A stretch of 64,000 nucleotides of DNA from Spinacia oleracea (Eukaryota > Streptophyta > Magnoliopsida > Caryophyllales > Amaranthaceae): contig NC_079489.1 in NCBI RefSeq assembly GCF_020520425.1, forward strand, positions 18,500,001 to 18,564,000, written 5' to 3'. The stretch's first letter is position 1. Each line of letters begins with the position of its first letter. The notes below the pieces were generated by a model. It saw only the letters and a program-made list of their open reading frames with translations. It was not told the origin of the DNA and made no database searches. The position numbers and the translations under genes are program-made. Below, piece after piece: positions 35,872-48,380 of the stretch.

Positions 35872-37904
35872 ATGACAGAGTACCATTATCCAACTTTTGA
35901 GCATTTATATCCTAGCGGGGTACAACGATATGATGTACGAGCCCGACTGATTCGCAATTATGATATTTTCAACTACAACCATAAAGGAACAACCAAGCAA
36001 ACATGGAAAATGATTTTTGTCGATGTTGAGGTAAATGACCTTACGCTTCATTCAAATTTTCATTGAATCTGAACTATATCATAACTTTTTCATGTGTTTC
36101 CTTTTGTAGGGTCAGGCCATACAGTGCAATATTTTCGGCCCCGCGATTGAAAAGTTTATAGGACGGTTTCAAGAGGGATTCATTTATATACTCCTTGCTG
36201 TACAAGTGATATTTGCTGAAGGGAAAAACAAAATTGTCCCCAATTGGAAACAGATGATCATCAAAGAAGAAACAAATGTGATACGTGAAGAGGAGGATGA
36301 CATTTCCATACCTTCATTCCACTACAATTTGGTTCAGTTGAACCGATTAAGTTGTCACATCGACTGTACTGATAGAGTTTATGGTACTTTTGTTTGCCTT
36401 TTTTCAATATTTAGTTATCATGCATATGTCGTTTATTAATTGAAACATTGATGATGTTTTAGATGCAATGGGATTGGTCCTATACGTTTCACCGGTTGAG
36501 AATATTGGTGTGGATTCATTTAAGCGAGACGTGGCAATAATGGATACAACGTAAGTCCTCTAAATTATTAAAATGTTAATTACAAATCGAATTTACCTTT
36601 ATTTCGATAAATTTGTCTTAATATTGTTTTAATTTCTACTTGCAGCTGGACTGTTATTAAATTAACACTTTGGAATGATTTTGTGCACGTTCTTGATGAA
36701 AATCTTAATCATGTTGACGTGGCACCAATCATTGTAGCATGTGGTCTGCATGTCAAGAGCTTCTATGGTACATCATCCAAATTAAATTATATAGTAAATG
36801 CTGTCTTTTTAATATGTAGTTTAAAGTATAATATCCAGCTGTGATAATATTTCTAATTGATAAATACAAACAGGTACATATCTTTCCACGGGATACCACA
36901 CTAGGGTTTATGTTAACCCGGTTAATGAAAAAACAACATCCTTATCTACATGGTACGCACAATCTCGCCAAATACATGTACAACATAACCTTAAGTATTA
37001 TGCTCACAACTTTTTTCACGTATAGGTATAAATCGGAAAAATTGGCAAAGATAAGGAGAGATTGGTTTCGTTCGTCGACTTTTTCGTTAAAGTCGTCGAT
37101 TGATATTTCTAACACTCCCCGTATCCGATTATCTCAATTTCCCAGCGTGAGAAAGGTATCGTTTTTAACCTTGAAGTTTGAGTGTTGTCAACAAATTAAA
37201 TACGATATTATGTACTTAATTGTCGGACTTTGCGTCTTTTTTTTGGTAGGTTCAATACTGTCGAGTTGTTGCATATGCATGTCGCGTTGATAGTGTTGAT
37301 AACATCATATATCAGGCATGCAATCGTTGCCTAAAAAAGGTTGTCATTTTTCAAGGACTACAAAAATGTCAATCTTGCAATCTCACCAACACTGTAACTA
37401 TCCCAAGGTAACTATCTAAATTTTTTTTATACTTAAACACACATTATATATTGGTAAATATCTATATTAATAAATTGATTTAATTTCGTTTTATAGGTTG
37501 CTTCTTCGACTTACCATATTTGATAAAAGTGGTAATTTGAAAGTCACAATATTACACGATCTTGCACAACACCTTTTAGGTTGTTTAGCTACTGAAATAA
37601 AATCAGTACTTCAACAGGTTTCAATCTAATACTCTAACAACATAATTATTTTAAAAATATTAGCTCATGTTGATTTTACATTTGAATATATTTTTTAACG
37701 TTCATGCAGCCTAATGGACGTAATCGAGTGATGGAAAAAGTATTTGCATGTTTCGGAAACAGAGCTTTTTCATGGGTGCTACATCCACCAATTGGAGATT
37801 TTAATCCTGAACATTCGTATACGGTTGGATATGTGTTGCATGTCGATTGGGCGGAGGAGTGCATGTGGTTAAACAAATATATTGCGAGCAAAAAAAGAAA
37901 ATGA
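35872..37904 (+). CDS. Helitron RPA-like protein, copy 2
   Basis: Same nine-exon structure as the first copy at a constant offset of 19,007: 35872-36030, 36110-36383, 36463-36550, 36646-36767, 36874-36952, 37026-37155, 37250-37407, 37497-37617, 37710-37904. All splice sites are kept and there is no stop. Visible changes are W to C in HIDCTDRVY (exon 2) and K to E in YKSEKLAK (exon 6). The zinc ribbon (ACNRC...CQSCN) is preserved. The frame is intact but the parent element is truncated and cannot move by itself. Confidence 0.82.
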
Positions 37905-38170
37905 TATTTACTATTTTGTATGTACTTCAATTTTGATTTTTCAATAGGATATGTTAGTTGTATCAAAATAATGTTAATTTTTTTTAATAGCTTTAAATTC
38001 GTCATGTAAGGCTACGAGTATTGTATGACCTCAATGTCGCAAAATATGGACTTTGCGAATGATTATTAGTGTCTAAAATTTGTAAAATTTCGCAAGCATC
38101 GCGTGCATGAAATAATAGGCACAATAAAGTTTCTAAAATTCACGCACGCATCGCGTGCATAAAATACTAG

Positions 38171-40877
38171 TAAAGTATATGGTGGGGGGTAGGTGTTAAA
38201 TGATCGGGTAATGATTTAAATGATGGGGGAGTACTAAGTGGGTATGACTATTGAAGTAAAGAGCGGGTGAGAATAAATTTATGTTTGAAACAGGTGCTGA
38301 AAGAGAAGAAAGTAAATTTATTTACATACCCTTAATTATTTTTGTCAAATTTTTAAATAAATAACATAACACATGGAATGGGGCAGTAACAGATCTATCC
38401 ATTATTAATTTTAATAAAAAGATTATCTATAAGCTCTATATTAATGGTAATTAATCATCTATAATTGTAATTTAGAATTGCAAACTTAATATTCATGTCA
38501 TAAATTGTGCATCTCACGGGTAAGATAACTAGTCATGACTTTGAGGTTGGTCAAGGTCTCCACACTCGTACGCATCTAAAATTCTAATCCCTATCCCGTA
38601 CCCACGATATGAAAGGTACTCACACCTCCCAATCTCCTTCTTAACAGGTAAAAAATAAAACTCATCCTCAATCTATCACCCACCCGTGTATCCACACTCG
38701 CCTCAAATACACCGATGGACTCAACATGTTTTTGGTAAGAGAGTTTTTAAATTTAAAATTCTACTATAGAGTCTTCTACAATTAGAATAATTGAGTAATG
38801 GAACAAAAAATTATAACATGTACTCTCTCTGTCCAAATTTAATCGTTGCAATAATCATTTTACGGTATTTTATGCGATAGGTTATTATAAGCTTATATAT
38901 TATAATTTCATAGAAAAATGGGTATGCTGGAAGATGGTGAGATTTTTTTATAGAATCAAGTAAAAGAGAGCCAAGTGAGAGAGTGACATAGCTCCACATC
39001 GATTTCTGTTATCCAAAATTGTGTGCAAAGATTTTTCATTAGATTACAATGTAAAATAAAGGCAAATATATTACCCATTAAATGATCAAAGAAAAAGAAA
39101 CAAATACTAAAAAAATAAAACTAAAAACTATTAAAATTATTTTTCATTTAAAAGATGAACTCTTAAATAACTGGATAAGTAGAAACTATAAATTCGAGAA
39201 AGAAAATATACAAAGTTATTAAACAATTTTTTTTTCAATAAGCATGTTTTACACAACCCTAAACTCCGCATGTTAGAAAAATTGTTCAAAAGTTCATACG
39301 AAGAAAATTAGATATAATCTTTAGTTAAAAGCATTTACATAGTTAAACAATGTAATACATATATTATATGACGAAAAATCTAAATTCTAGTACTAAAGTA
39401 AAGAAAATTAACATATAAATAGTTTGTTTCTTAGTGAAATTGAAAAAGGGATTTCAGATTGATTGACTTTTTTCTTAGAGAAATTAGAAAAAAAGGATTT
39501 CGAAAATTAGATTTTGATAGCGAGTAGAGAAACAATGTCGTTGAGTGGCTTATTTAGACTACAACAACGAGCGTCGTTCCACCATTTGGACTGCAATATA
39601 GTTTTTTTTTTGTTTTTTTTTTTTATTTTTTTTTATGAATTAAAATGGAGAGAATTAAGGAGTTTTGTCATCTTTCCAAAGTTATTAGCAATTTAACATT
39701 AACAAACATACATTATGAAGGAGAAAATTAAGGGGTAATTTTGATTGGCTTTTTGACTCTTTTTTTTTTTTTTTTTATACATAATTTTTTTTTTTTTGTG
39801 TCATTACGGTGGGTTACTTTGTTGTCATTAAGCATTTGGGAAAAAAATTCTTTTTTTAATTACTTGGCCTGATTTTGGTGGGATAAGTTAGCTGTAATTA
39901 GTATTTAGTAAAAAATAATTCCTTTCTTAATTTTTGACTTTTTGCCAGTTGTTACTTGTTGTTTCATCAGTGGCGTAATTTGTGGTTGGGCCTACGTAAT
40001 ATTTACAGTGATTAAGTTATTTTTATTGTAGCTTTCCTTATTTATTTCCGAGTGTTTCCCTTTATGGCGTTATTTACTGTGGCTATTGACTGATTTTCTT
40101 ATGTTCTTTTTTATTGTATTTAATACTTATTGTTAATATAATTGTGGTTAATAGAGGAATGTTAGTCTTTTCTATAGGGGATACTAAAAGTGTATTTACT
40201 AAAATAACCTCAGGTGTTCCCTTATAGAATAGAGATAGATAGATATTGACAACTAACTTCCGTCAACTTTACTTACCTATGTTTAAATAATGCAAAGAGA
40301 ACATATCCTTAAGCTCTATTTAGTTCAAGTAATCTAAGTTGCACAACAAAAGTCAAGTTCAACAAAAAGTTTAAAAGTTCAGCTTGTTTTATTCAACTTA
40401 TCTTGTACAGTTTATGTTCGTGATAGACTTGACCTAAAGAGAATAAATTTCAAAGTTATGCACAATACGACTCAAAAGGGAAATATGTGTTCTAAGTTGT
40501 AGGTCATGCCTAACTCCTATTTATATCACAAAATTCATTAAAAAAAATATATACTGTTACATAGACCAACACATTGGACATGACAAAACACAAATAAACA
40601 GTTGAAATTTAGCATAACACGAAAGATCAAGCCATTTAATGTGTGGATCAGATCCGGCTTGAGCATACCAATACAAAGCACACGAGCTTAACACGAGGTT
40701 CGTACGGACCAAAGCCATCCTTAAAGTATTATTAACCAATAGAGTGCCCATTATGGTAGCTAAGAAGCACATTTGCACACCAAATGGTGAGTAAACGTAA
40801 TAATGTTAAAGAAAACAATGAAACCTGAGTTACCTAACCCATTCAATTCAATTCAATAAACAAGAGTTTTCTGTTTG
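38171..40877. other. Gene-free flank, duplicate of 19164-21867
   Basis: Contains the same repeat pieces as copy 1, including the minus-oriented Helitron 5' terminus remnant near 40245. No gene is supported. It ends where unique sequence leading to the IQD gene begins. Confidence 0.8.
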
Positions 40878-42574
40878 TCTCAAATAGTCTTTGCATTCAA
40901 GTAAAGTTTGTTGAAGTTGGCCACATTGAGTGAAAGAGTTGCCAACCTTCCCTATCTCTCTCCTCCCCTTTCTCACTTTCTCTCTCTTCATCCTCAGAAT
41001 CTTCAAACCCAAAAGTTAAAATTATAAATCCAAATCAAAAGGGTAAACAAAGTTGGGGAAACCAAACATTAAAAAAAAAAAGTACTGCAATAATTCCCCC
41101 CTTTGAATTTCAAAGTTTCTAGAGAGAGAAAGTTGCAAAAGAAAAGTTTAAAACATTATTATAAATTCCGAAAGCTTTTCTTTCTCTCATGAGAGAAAAG
41201 CATAAACTGTACAGGAAGTTTGAGGTGGGCTAACCAAAAAAAAGAAAGACAAAAAACAGCTCAACTTCCCCCTTTCAGACATTTTGAAGAAATTTTTAGT
41301 AAAGGTACAATATTATCTTAATTAAAGCTTTAATTTTGGTTGGATTTTGTTTAATTATGATTAATTTTACTTGAAAAAGCTGATTTAAAAAAAAATTGAG
41401 TTAAGTAATGTTAATGCCATTTCTGTAAAGGTGTGAGCTTTTCTGGGGATCAGTGATTGAGTTTTCATTAAAATCTTAATTAAAGCTTAAAGATATAGTG
41501 GGTTTTGTTTAATTTTTGAGTAATTATGGTTAATCTTACTTAAAAAGCTGATTTTTTTTCCAATTCTATACTGCCCATTTTGGTTAAGCTGAGAGCTTTT
41601 ATGGGGATCAGTAATGGTAGAGATTTTGCAGCTTCTTTTTGGATTTTTAATGCCATTTCTAATTGTTCTTCATATAAGTGCCTATTTGTATTGTTTAATA
41701 GTGATTTAATTAGCCGTTTCCTCTGTTTCAGATGTGCAAATCCAGAACTCAGCAAATATATATAGGTATGTAAGTTCAGAACTTTCTGTCAGATACCTGT
41801 TTTATTTTTTTATTTTTTATATTTGTATAGAAATTTCAAAATATTAACTGGGTTTTAGGTTTTTGTTTTGGGTGTTTGAATTTAGTGGTTGGTAAAGGAA
41901 TAAAGTGATAAAAACAACACAAATTTGTTTTTTTTCAGGCACTTAATTTCATATAGAATTTTGGTGTTTCATTGTTTTTCTCTTCTTTGTTTGACTGCTG
42001 TTGTTTCTTTCTAGTTGTAATTTGTTATTACGAGGTTGCTCAAACTTTCATGTTGAAGATTCAATTTGTGGTTATTGGAATTTGAGCTTGTGACAACAGA
42101 ATATAGGTGGTAATTCTAAGAAAGTTGAGGAAATTGAATATGGTTTTGGACAATTTTGTAGCCAAGTCAATGGCCTAATCAATGGAAATTCTTGTTTCAG
42201 TTGTTTCAGAGTGTTGGGGAGGGATCAAAGAGGGTTGGAATTCATAGTTCTCGTTAAGTGTTGTATGCCTTTGGCCTAATTTGAGGTGGTTGCATGTGAT
42301 TTCGAAAGCAGGTTGGAGGAATATAAATGTATAATTTAAGTATGTAGATGTGAAGAGTCTGAGTTATATAGGTGTATGATTTATGTTGATTCCTCAATCA
42401 GAAGTAAGTTGGTATGTTTGAGTGTTTGACCCTTGCATCTCGAAGTGTTGGAGTAAAGATAAGAGGATTAATGTTATCTTTTATCTCTATGTATTCTACA
42501 TTTTTACATCGGGTTGCGACTGAGATTCATTTCCTTTTGTGACGCAGCAAGTAAATTACAGTAATGTTAGCAAA
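40878..42574 (+). promoter_or_regulatory. Promoter and 5' leader of the IQD gene
   Basis: A CT-rich tract (40950-41000) and a stretch rich in AGAGAG (about 41115-41130) suggest the transcription start lies in roughly 40900-41150. Likely leader exons end at a GT donor at 41305 and include a small exon 41732-41765 (acceptor GTTTCAG, donor GTATGT). The coding exon starts at 42548 after GACGCAG. No clear TATA box was identified. These exon limits are inferred from splice motifs alone. Confidence 0.5.
41732..42564 (+). promoter_or_regulatory. Possible spliced upstream ORF in the IQD leader
   Basis: If the small leader exon 41732-41765 is joined to 42548, an ATG at its first bases opens a 16-codon frame that ends TAA at 42562, ten bases before the main ATG. 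This depends on inferred splicing. If it is real, it would be expected to reduce translation of the IQD protein. Confidence 0.35.
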
Positions 42575-45500
42575 ATGGGGAAGAAAGGAAGCTGGTTTTC
42601 AGCAATTAAGAGGGTCTTTGCACATAGCTCTAAGGAGAAAGTAGCTGATGTAAGTGGACTTTATTGCTTTTTAAGGTTTTATTGTTCACTCATCATTTTC
42701 AGATTCGTAACTTTGAGTTCAGACAATTGCTAAATTGTACCCAAGAAAATTGGGATTTCATGTAATAATAATCCATATTTTATTCGGGAGTTGGAGTCTG
42801 ATGTTTACATTAAAACTTATCTGGCTGGGTACTTGTTATTTGGCTGTCATGTCGAACCTGATAGGGAACAGAGAAGAAAACCTCTAAAGAGAAGAAAAAG
42901 AAAGGGGGTGGGAAGCTAAAACATGGAGATGGTCATTCATTCTTGCCTTTTGTCAGAGAGCCAAGCAGCATTGAGAAAATACTTGGAGAGGTTGAAAGGG
43001 AGCACCGAATTACAAATTATGACCCTCCAACTCCACCTGAACAACCAAAGGCGGAACCTCCTCATGTAACACCTCCGCCTGTTCGAACTGCTTCTCCGCC
43101 TGTTCGAACTGCTATTCCACCTGTTCGAACTGCTTCTCCTCCTGTTAGAACTGATACTCCTCCAAGAGCGCCCACTCCACCCAAGGCTGCTTCCCCTTCA
43201 AGGGATGCCGTTCCACGGACTCCACCTTCACGGGATGCCGTTCCACGGACTCCACCTTCAAGAGATGCCATACAGCCAACTCCTCTGAGAGAGCCCACCC
43301 CTCCAGCAAGAAGGGTAGCTTCTCCTCCACGAGTTAAAACACCTGTGAATGCTGCGGCTCCGGCTAAGGTTCCTTCATCAAGGTTTGTTCAACAACGGAG
43401 GCCAGAGCCGACGTTAAGGGAACAGCATGCTTGTGCTACTAGGATCCAGGCAGCTTATAGAGGTTATATGGTAAGCTATCCGAACTGCTCTGTATTTGTT
43501 TGGTTTTCGTTTACACAATTACACTTATCTTATAACAGTAGATGCAACCTGTGTCACAGATCGTCCTTTGAATCTCATGATTATTGGTCTTTCTTGGTGC
43601 ATTAATTAGGGAAAAGGGCTGACACCTGCTGGTTTTTCATTTACTTTTTATGCTCCTTGTGTGAGCAGATCATTGATTTTTAGGCTTTTGTTCTCTACTT
43701 CTCTCGATTGTTTTTTGTAGATGTAGCTTGTGTCAGACAATTCAAAAATCTCAATTAAACAATTAACTAAAGTTTTCAAACACGAATGAACCTTATTCTG
43801 AAAGAACCTAGAGAAACTTATTGTACAATGATTTACCATTAGCGGGAAAGCAAAAGAGACTTGTTTGATCATACATGGAAACATTTCGTGCTGCAAAGTC
43901 CTGTTTGTAAGAGCTGGTCTTAGTTGTGCATTTATGGAATAAGCTTATTACATTTCCAATTTGTCAATATCTTATCCAAGGACACTCTTGGATTATATTC
44001 CAACTGAGGAAGTCATTACTATTGGACAACTATCTAGTGATGGAAGTATCTAGCAAAGTACGAAGTATGTGGTATGGAACTCAAATAAATTATGCCTGTC
44101 AAACCCTACATATATGCCTGTTTCCCGGGATATATTTATTTGAATTTTTTTAATTGTTCTTCCTGAAGCATCTTCTTGGGGAGTTTGTGATCTTAAGTCT
44201 CATTTTCCATGTGACTTTGACTAAATATCGCTAGGCAAGGAGGAGCTTTAGGGCTATAAGAGGTCTGGTGAGGCTGCAAGGAGTTATGAAAGGGCATAGT
44301 GTGAAGCGTCAAACATCAAATGCGTTGAAATGCATGCAGATGTTGGTTCGCGTACAAAATCAAATTCAGTCACGAAGGATCCAGATGTTAGAAAATCAGG
44401 TGTTACAGCGGCAGGCTCTGTATAAGGATGACCAGGACCAAGAGAGCAGCTTCAGCAAGTGGATGGTATGTTTAGGCTTTGATCTGTAAATCCATGACCT
44501 GGAACATTTATGCTTTCCTAGTCATTTGAATGGATATGCTTTTTTGCAGTCTGAGAACCAGGATCAATGGGATGACAGCACACTGACTAAGGAAGAAAGA
44601 GAGGCAAGAATGAAGAGGAAGTATGATGCAATTGTTAAGAGAGAAAGAGCAATGGCTTATGCATACTCCCATCAGGTACTTTTTCCTCTTCAGCTTATGT
44701 CATAAAATGTGTTATCCTTGTGGCAAAAGAGGGTTTCTCGGCGTAAATATTACAAATTGTTGCTACCCTTTTAAATGCAAGGCGATGTAGAAAAAAAGTG
44801 AGCAGGAAAAGGCAGATGACTGGAGACCTACCGAAATGGTTAGCTAGATGATTATTCGGGGGCGCGGAGATTTGTAGTTTCTTTATATTGACTGCACCTT
44901 TTGATTTCTGAGGGCCCCTTTACTTTCTGCAGTTCCAGCGTCATATTCGTCTTGTCAAAATAATAACTATGCATATCATGATTTTTCTGCAATGAGAAGC
45001 AAAGTGTAAACATATGGTTAGGTACTTAGGTAAGTTAATCCATCCAAAGTAGGTATTAGATGGGCCATTTACTGTAAAGAACTCATAACTTGATTTTTGG
45101 TAGTTAGCAGATTACACATACTTTCATTTAATTTTTATTCTAGACCCTAGAATAGAATGATGTCGGAAAAGAAAGCTCATATCCTTTTCTGCATGCCCCC
45201 AAATCACCAACTTTTGTTTGCCGTGTGAGAATGTTCATAGACCTTGTGCAGTAGCAACAGTCTTACATTGGGATTATTTTTTTCTTCTTATATCTCTGTT
45301 AGTTGTTTAAATCAACTCCAAGAACGGCAAATGGAGCTATAGCGGATTTCCGATCAGGAGGGTATCCCTACTGGTGGAATTGGTTAGAACAACGGCAAGT
45401 ACCACCATTGACGCCAACTAACCGTTCACGAAGCCCTGTGATAAAGAACTTCCTAGCAATTCCATCTAAAACACACAAGGACTTGAGTGGTAGCAGCCCA

Positions 45501-46001
45501 GTTCCCCAGTCAAGTAACCTTGGAGGTCTCGGGTTCAGTAATATGGATACTCCATCTCCAAGATCCAGCAGGTCAATGGTAGCCCCAAGATCAAGACAGG
45601 CAAAAACCCCACCCAGTAGATTTCAGCAGAAATTATCTCGAGGGAGTGCAGCCTCATCACCCTTTAACGGACGAATATTCAAAGATGATGACAGTCTAAT
45701 GAGCTGCCCGCCTTTCTCGGTTCCACGTTACATGGTGGCTACGGCTTCTGCTAATGCCAAGTTTAGAGGCAGTCCCGTCCCAGATAGCCCAAGCAGTATC
45801 ACAGATGAGCCGAAAAGGCGGATGTCATTTCCTTTTACTCAAGGGGCTGGATCTTTTAAGTGGAACAAAGGGAAAGAACCGAGTTCACCAAGCGTGTCAG
45901 GGAAGAACCAGTCAGTGCAATCTATAGGAAACTTGAGTGTTGATTCTACAGTTTCTATGCCTGCTGCTGTAGGAAGAAAGCCATTTAACCGTTTCGTGTG
46001 A
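42575..46001 (+). CDS. IQ67-domain (IQD) calmodulin-binding protein, IQD13/IQD14-like
   Basis: Coding exons 42575-42649, 42865-43470, 44235-44465, 44550-44675 and 45303-46001 give 578 residues, with GT-AG junctions all in phase 0. It starts MGKKGSWFSAIKRVF, followed by SFLPFVREPSSIEKILGE, both typical of this subgroup. A proline-rich repeat (PPVRTASPPVRT) follows at about residues 75-150. The IQ67 domain (ATRIQAAYRGYM, then ARRSFRAIRGLVRLQ) spans the exon 2/3 border just after GYM, the intron position conserved in the family. The C-terminus has SCPPFSVPRYM and ends RKPFNRFV. Family members bind calmodulin and associate with microtubules and the plasma membrane to shape cells. The gene looks intact, and the start is fixed by family resemblance. 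Confidence 0.95.
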
Positions 46002-46138
46002 TTCTTTTTGTCTATTTTTTTTCCTCCTCTACTCTCTCACTGTGGGCCTGGTTTTTACGTTACATTTTTTTTCCATGTTTTTTCTTATCTACTTGTGAGT
46101 GCTTGTAAACGAGTTAATTACAATTGCTGATGTATACT

Positions 46139-46144
46139 AATAAA
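46139..46144 (+). terminator. Poly(A) signal of the IQD gene
   Basis: AATAAA 138 bases after the stop codon, preceded by T-rich and TTGTAA-like sequence, as expected for a plant polyadenylation region. Confidence 0.6.
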
Positions 46145-46972
46145 GACGATGTAGAATGTGATTGCTTGTAAGTACCTGCTTATCATTTTAATTACTATTG
46201 TTTGGGATGTACTGATTTTAATGCATCTTCTGCTTTCAATTGCTTGATGATATTATCATAAATTTTACAGTCCATCATTTGGCAAAGAAGCGTGTTTACC
46301 AGTTCAGCAGATTGATATTCTGTGGTTTGTTTTACACTTTTATATCCTACTTACACATTTACTGAGTTGCATGTATGAAGTGTTATGTTGAAGCTCATGT
46401 CTTGGTGCGAATCGTGCGACAGTCAAGTGTGTACTTGCTATCCGCTAGGTCACGTGTTCGATTACTAGAAACCATCTCTTTATAAAAATAAGGATAAAGT
46501 TACATTTGGACAATCACATTTTTCCATAAGAAATACTTCCCCTGTTCTTATTTACATGACACAATGGGATTTTAGACACTATTCACACAAACACCTTTGA
46601 CTTCATTTTGTGGTTTATACATAAGAAAAAACATAGTCGTGTGAGGTCTTATTAGATTCGTATCAGTAAATATTATTTAAATATCAACTTTTTATAATTT
46701 TTTTTTCTGATCCACAATTAGAGATATTAATGTTTAAAATCGTGCATTGGCAGACGTGCCTAAATAATTGTGTCATTTAAAAAAGAACGGAGGAAGTACT
46801 TTGTATAACCATGAGTTCATGACACCAGATGTCCACAATGTAATGCTTGTTCACTTTCATAATATTTATTTTGTTCACAAATATTGTATTACATATGACT
46901 TTTTTTTCTATTAATGAACTATTTTTATTGTAAAAAAAAGTTCACATATTCAATATCAACTCGGCACCTCTA
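46145..46972. other. Gene-free spacer
   Basis: Apart from one Stowaway (46536-46796) no feature is supported. It separates the IQD gene from the Reina-like element. Confidence 0.5.
46536..46796. mobile_element. Stowaway MITE
   Basis: Ends CTTCCCCTGTTCTTATTTAC and inverted AAAAGAACGGAGGAAG, with TA at both flanks (46534-46535, 46797-46798). About 260 bases, non-coding. Confidence 0.8.
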
Positions 46973-47287
46973 TGATGTGGGAGCTATCAAGCTCACCAAC
47001 AATGGTGGTCGAAGTTTCCAGAAAAGAGAGAGATGAGAAGAAGAAGAATAAAAGTTTGGGGAGAAGTCAGAAGAGAATTGTAGGAGAGAGAAGGAATCTT
47101 TGTATTTGATTAATTGTGTTCCAAATACAATGTTTTAGCTGCTTAAATAGCTGGCTGACAGCAACAACTAATAACAGATTCCACTAACAAACAAAAGTTG
47201 TTATAACAACTTTTCCCGCCAAAAACAGAATACAACTTATTTGCTTAAAACTGCTTAAAAAGGAAACTAAAATAGCATCCCATATCA
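46973..47287 (-). repeat. 3' LTR of the Reina-like element
   Basis: On the minus strand it starts TGATATGGGA and ends TCCCACATCA, a short TG...CA inverted end. About 315 bases with a CT-rich, transcribed-leader-like tract. The other LTR is outside the window. Confidence 0.75.
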
Positions 47288-47291
47288 TAAC

Positions 47292-47821
47292 TGTTGTGGG
47301 GTTTTTCCGGTGAGATACCTTGGAGGTTTTCCGGTAACTTTTAAGGATTTCACAAGATTGTATTTTTATAGAGAGAGAAAGTAGAGAGAAGGCAGAGCAG
47401 CAATTGCTCTTGAATGTATTGATTGTGACCCCTTTTTCTAGGGAAGTGGGACTATTTATAGTACTAGGATTTTGTGGGAATGACCTAATATTCCCTTTAC
47501 ATGATTGGCTAGGGTATGGGAGGAGGACATGTGTCCTTTCTCCTTACAATTCCCTGGCCCTTTTGGCAATAGTGGGCTTTTTGGGCCTATTGTGCTTATT
47601 CATACCACTTGGAATACCTACTACCTAGGCCCCTTTTCAGGTATAGGTACATTACATACATTTATACATTCTTAAATACAAATACATATACATTGTAAAT
47701 ACGCAGATTGATACTCATGCTGTGGTCTAGTCTTCGTATGGTTTCTGCTTAGGGGGCGTAATACGTGCCATGTGTCGCATCCTCATTGGTACACGAAGGC
47801 ATGGTAATTTTGCCCACAACA
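47292..47821 (-). repeat. 3' LTR of the Tat element
   Basis: TGTTGTGGG...CCCACAACA ends. A minus-strand TATAAATA is at 47453-47460. On the minus strand the LTR is preceded by the purine-rich GAGGGGCAAA. Confidence 0.92.
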
Positions 47822-47955
47822 TTTGCCCCTCAAGAAGGGCATTTCTGGAAACACTTTCCGGGTATCGCTTCTTGACCTTTGATTTGCATCTTCGTCTTTG
47901 GGACAGGCGTTGAGGTGGTGACACGTGTCACCTTTCTCCATTTTGCCCCTCCCTG

Positions 47956-47963
47956 TATATAGA
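47956..47963 (+). promoter_or_regulatory. TATA box of the antisense gene
   Basis: TATATAGA, about 30 bases before a likely start region near 47985 and about 135 bases inside the 3' LTR. A 5' exon, a donor at 48171 and an acceptor ending at 48375 follow in order, as in an ordinary plant gene. The promoter call is inferred from this arrangement. Confidence 0.6.
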
Positions 47964-48066
47964 GGGGGGTAAAATTCATTTATTGCATTTCGTTTTCACA
48001 GAGCTATTCACAGGCGATTTCCGGCGAACTCCCACCACCAGCAGGCGATTTCCGGCCACCGCGAGA

Positions 48067-48150
48067 CTCAACCTGTTCTTCACCAAACTCAACCTGTTCT
48101 TCACCAAACTCAACCTGTTCTTCACCAAACTCAACCTGTTCTTCACCAAG
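48067..48150 (+). repeat. Four tandem 21-base units in the leader of the antisense gene
   Basis: CTCAACCTGTTCTTCACCAA(A/G) occurs four times without a gap at 48067, 48088, 48109 and 48130. It lies in the inferred untranslated first exon, just before the donor at 48171. Confidence 0.92.
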
Positions 48151-48380
48151 TACTTCACAGATCCTTCAAGGTTAGTTTTCGCCTTTCTTCCTTGTTTTTG
48201 TTATCCCCTCGTCATTTTTTCCCTTTATTAGCGGCCGGCCTCCTAGTACTAGGTAAGGGTTTGAAGGTTTTAATTGAGATTTTTCCGCCGTTCGTTTTTT
48301 GTCGGGGTGGACGTCCAATCGCGTCTTTTTCTTCTTTGTTGGTCACTCCTAAGCCGTGCTTCGTTCACTATGCAGAAGGC

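Larger units (their letters stand above)
22876..40877. repeat. Segmental duplication, copy 2 (with Tekay insertion)
   Basis: Direct repeat of 14219-21867, with constant offset 8657 up to 24433 and 19007-19010 from 34779 on. The difference is the 10,345-base retroelement plus its 5-base target duplication. The left boundary shares only TTTTG with copy 1, and the right boundary follows CTGTTTG. The helicase 5' half and the Helitron 5' end are missing from this copy. Confidence 0.95.

Noticed and set aside
35872-38170. Second independent Helitron insertion ending at 38170
   Set aside because: The flank after 38170 is the same as after 19163 for 2.7 kb, so it is a duplication of the locus, not a new insertion.
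48192-48380. In-frame extension upstream of MARTKQTA starting at 48192
   Set aside because: It lies in the inferred leader intron (donor GTTAGT at 48171, acceptor TATGCAG ending 48375). Its hydrophobic, T-rich translation looks like intron sequence.
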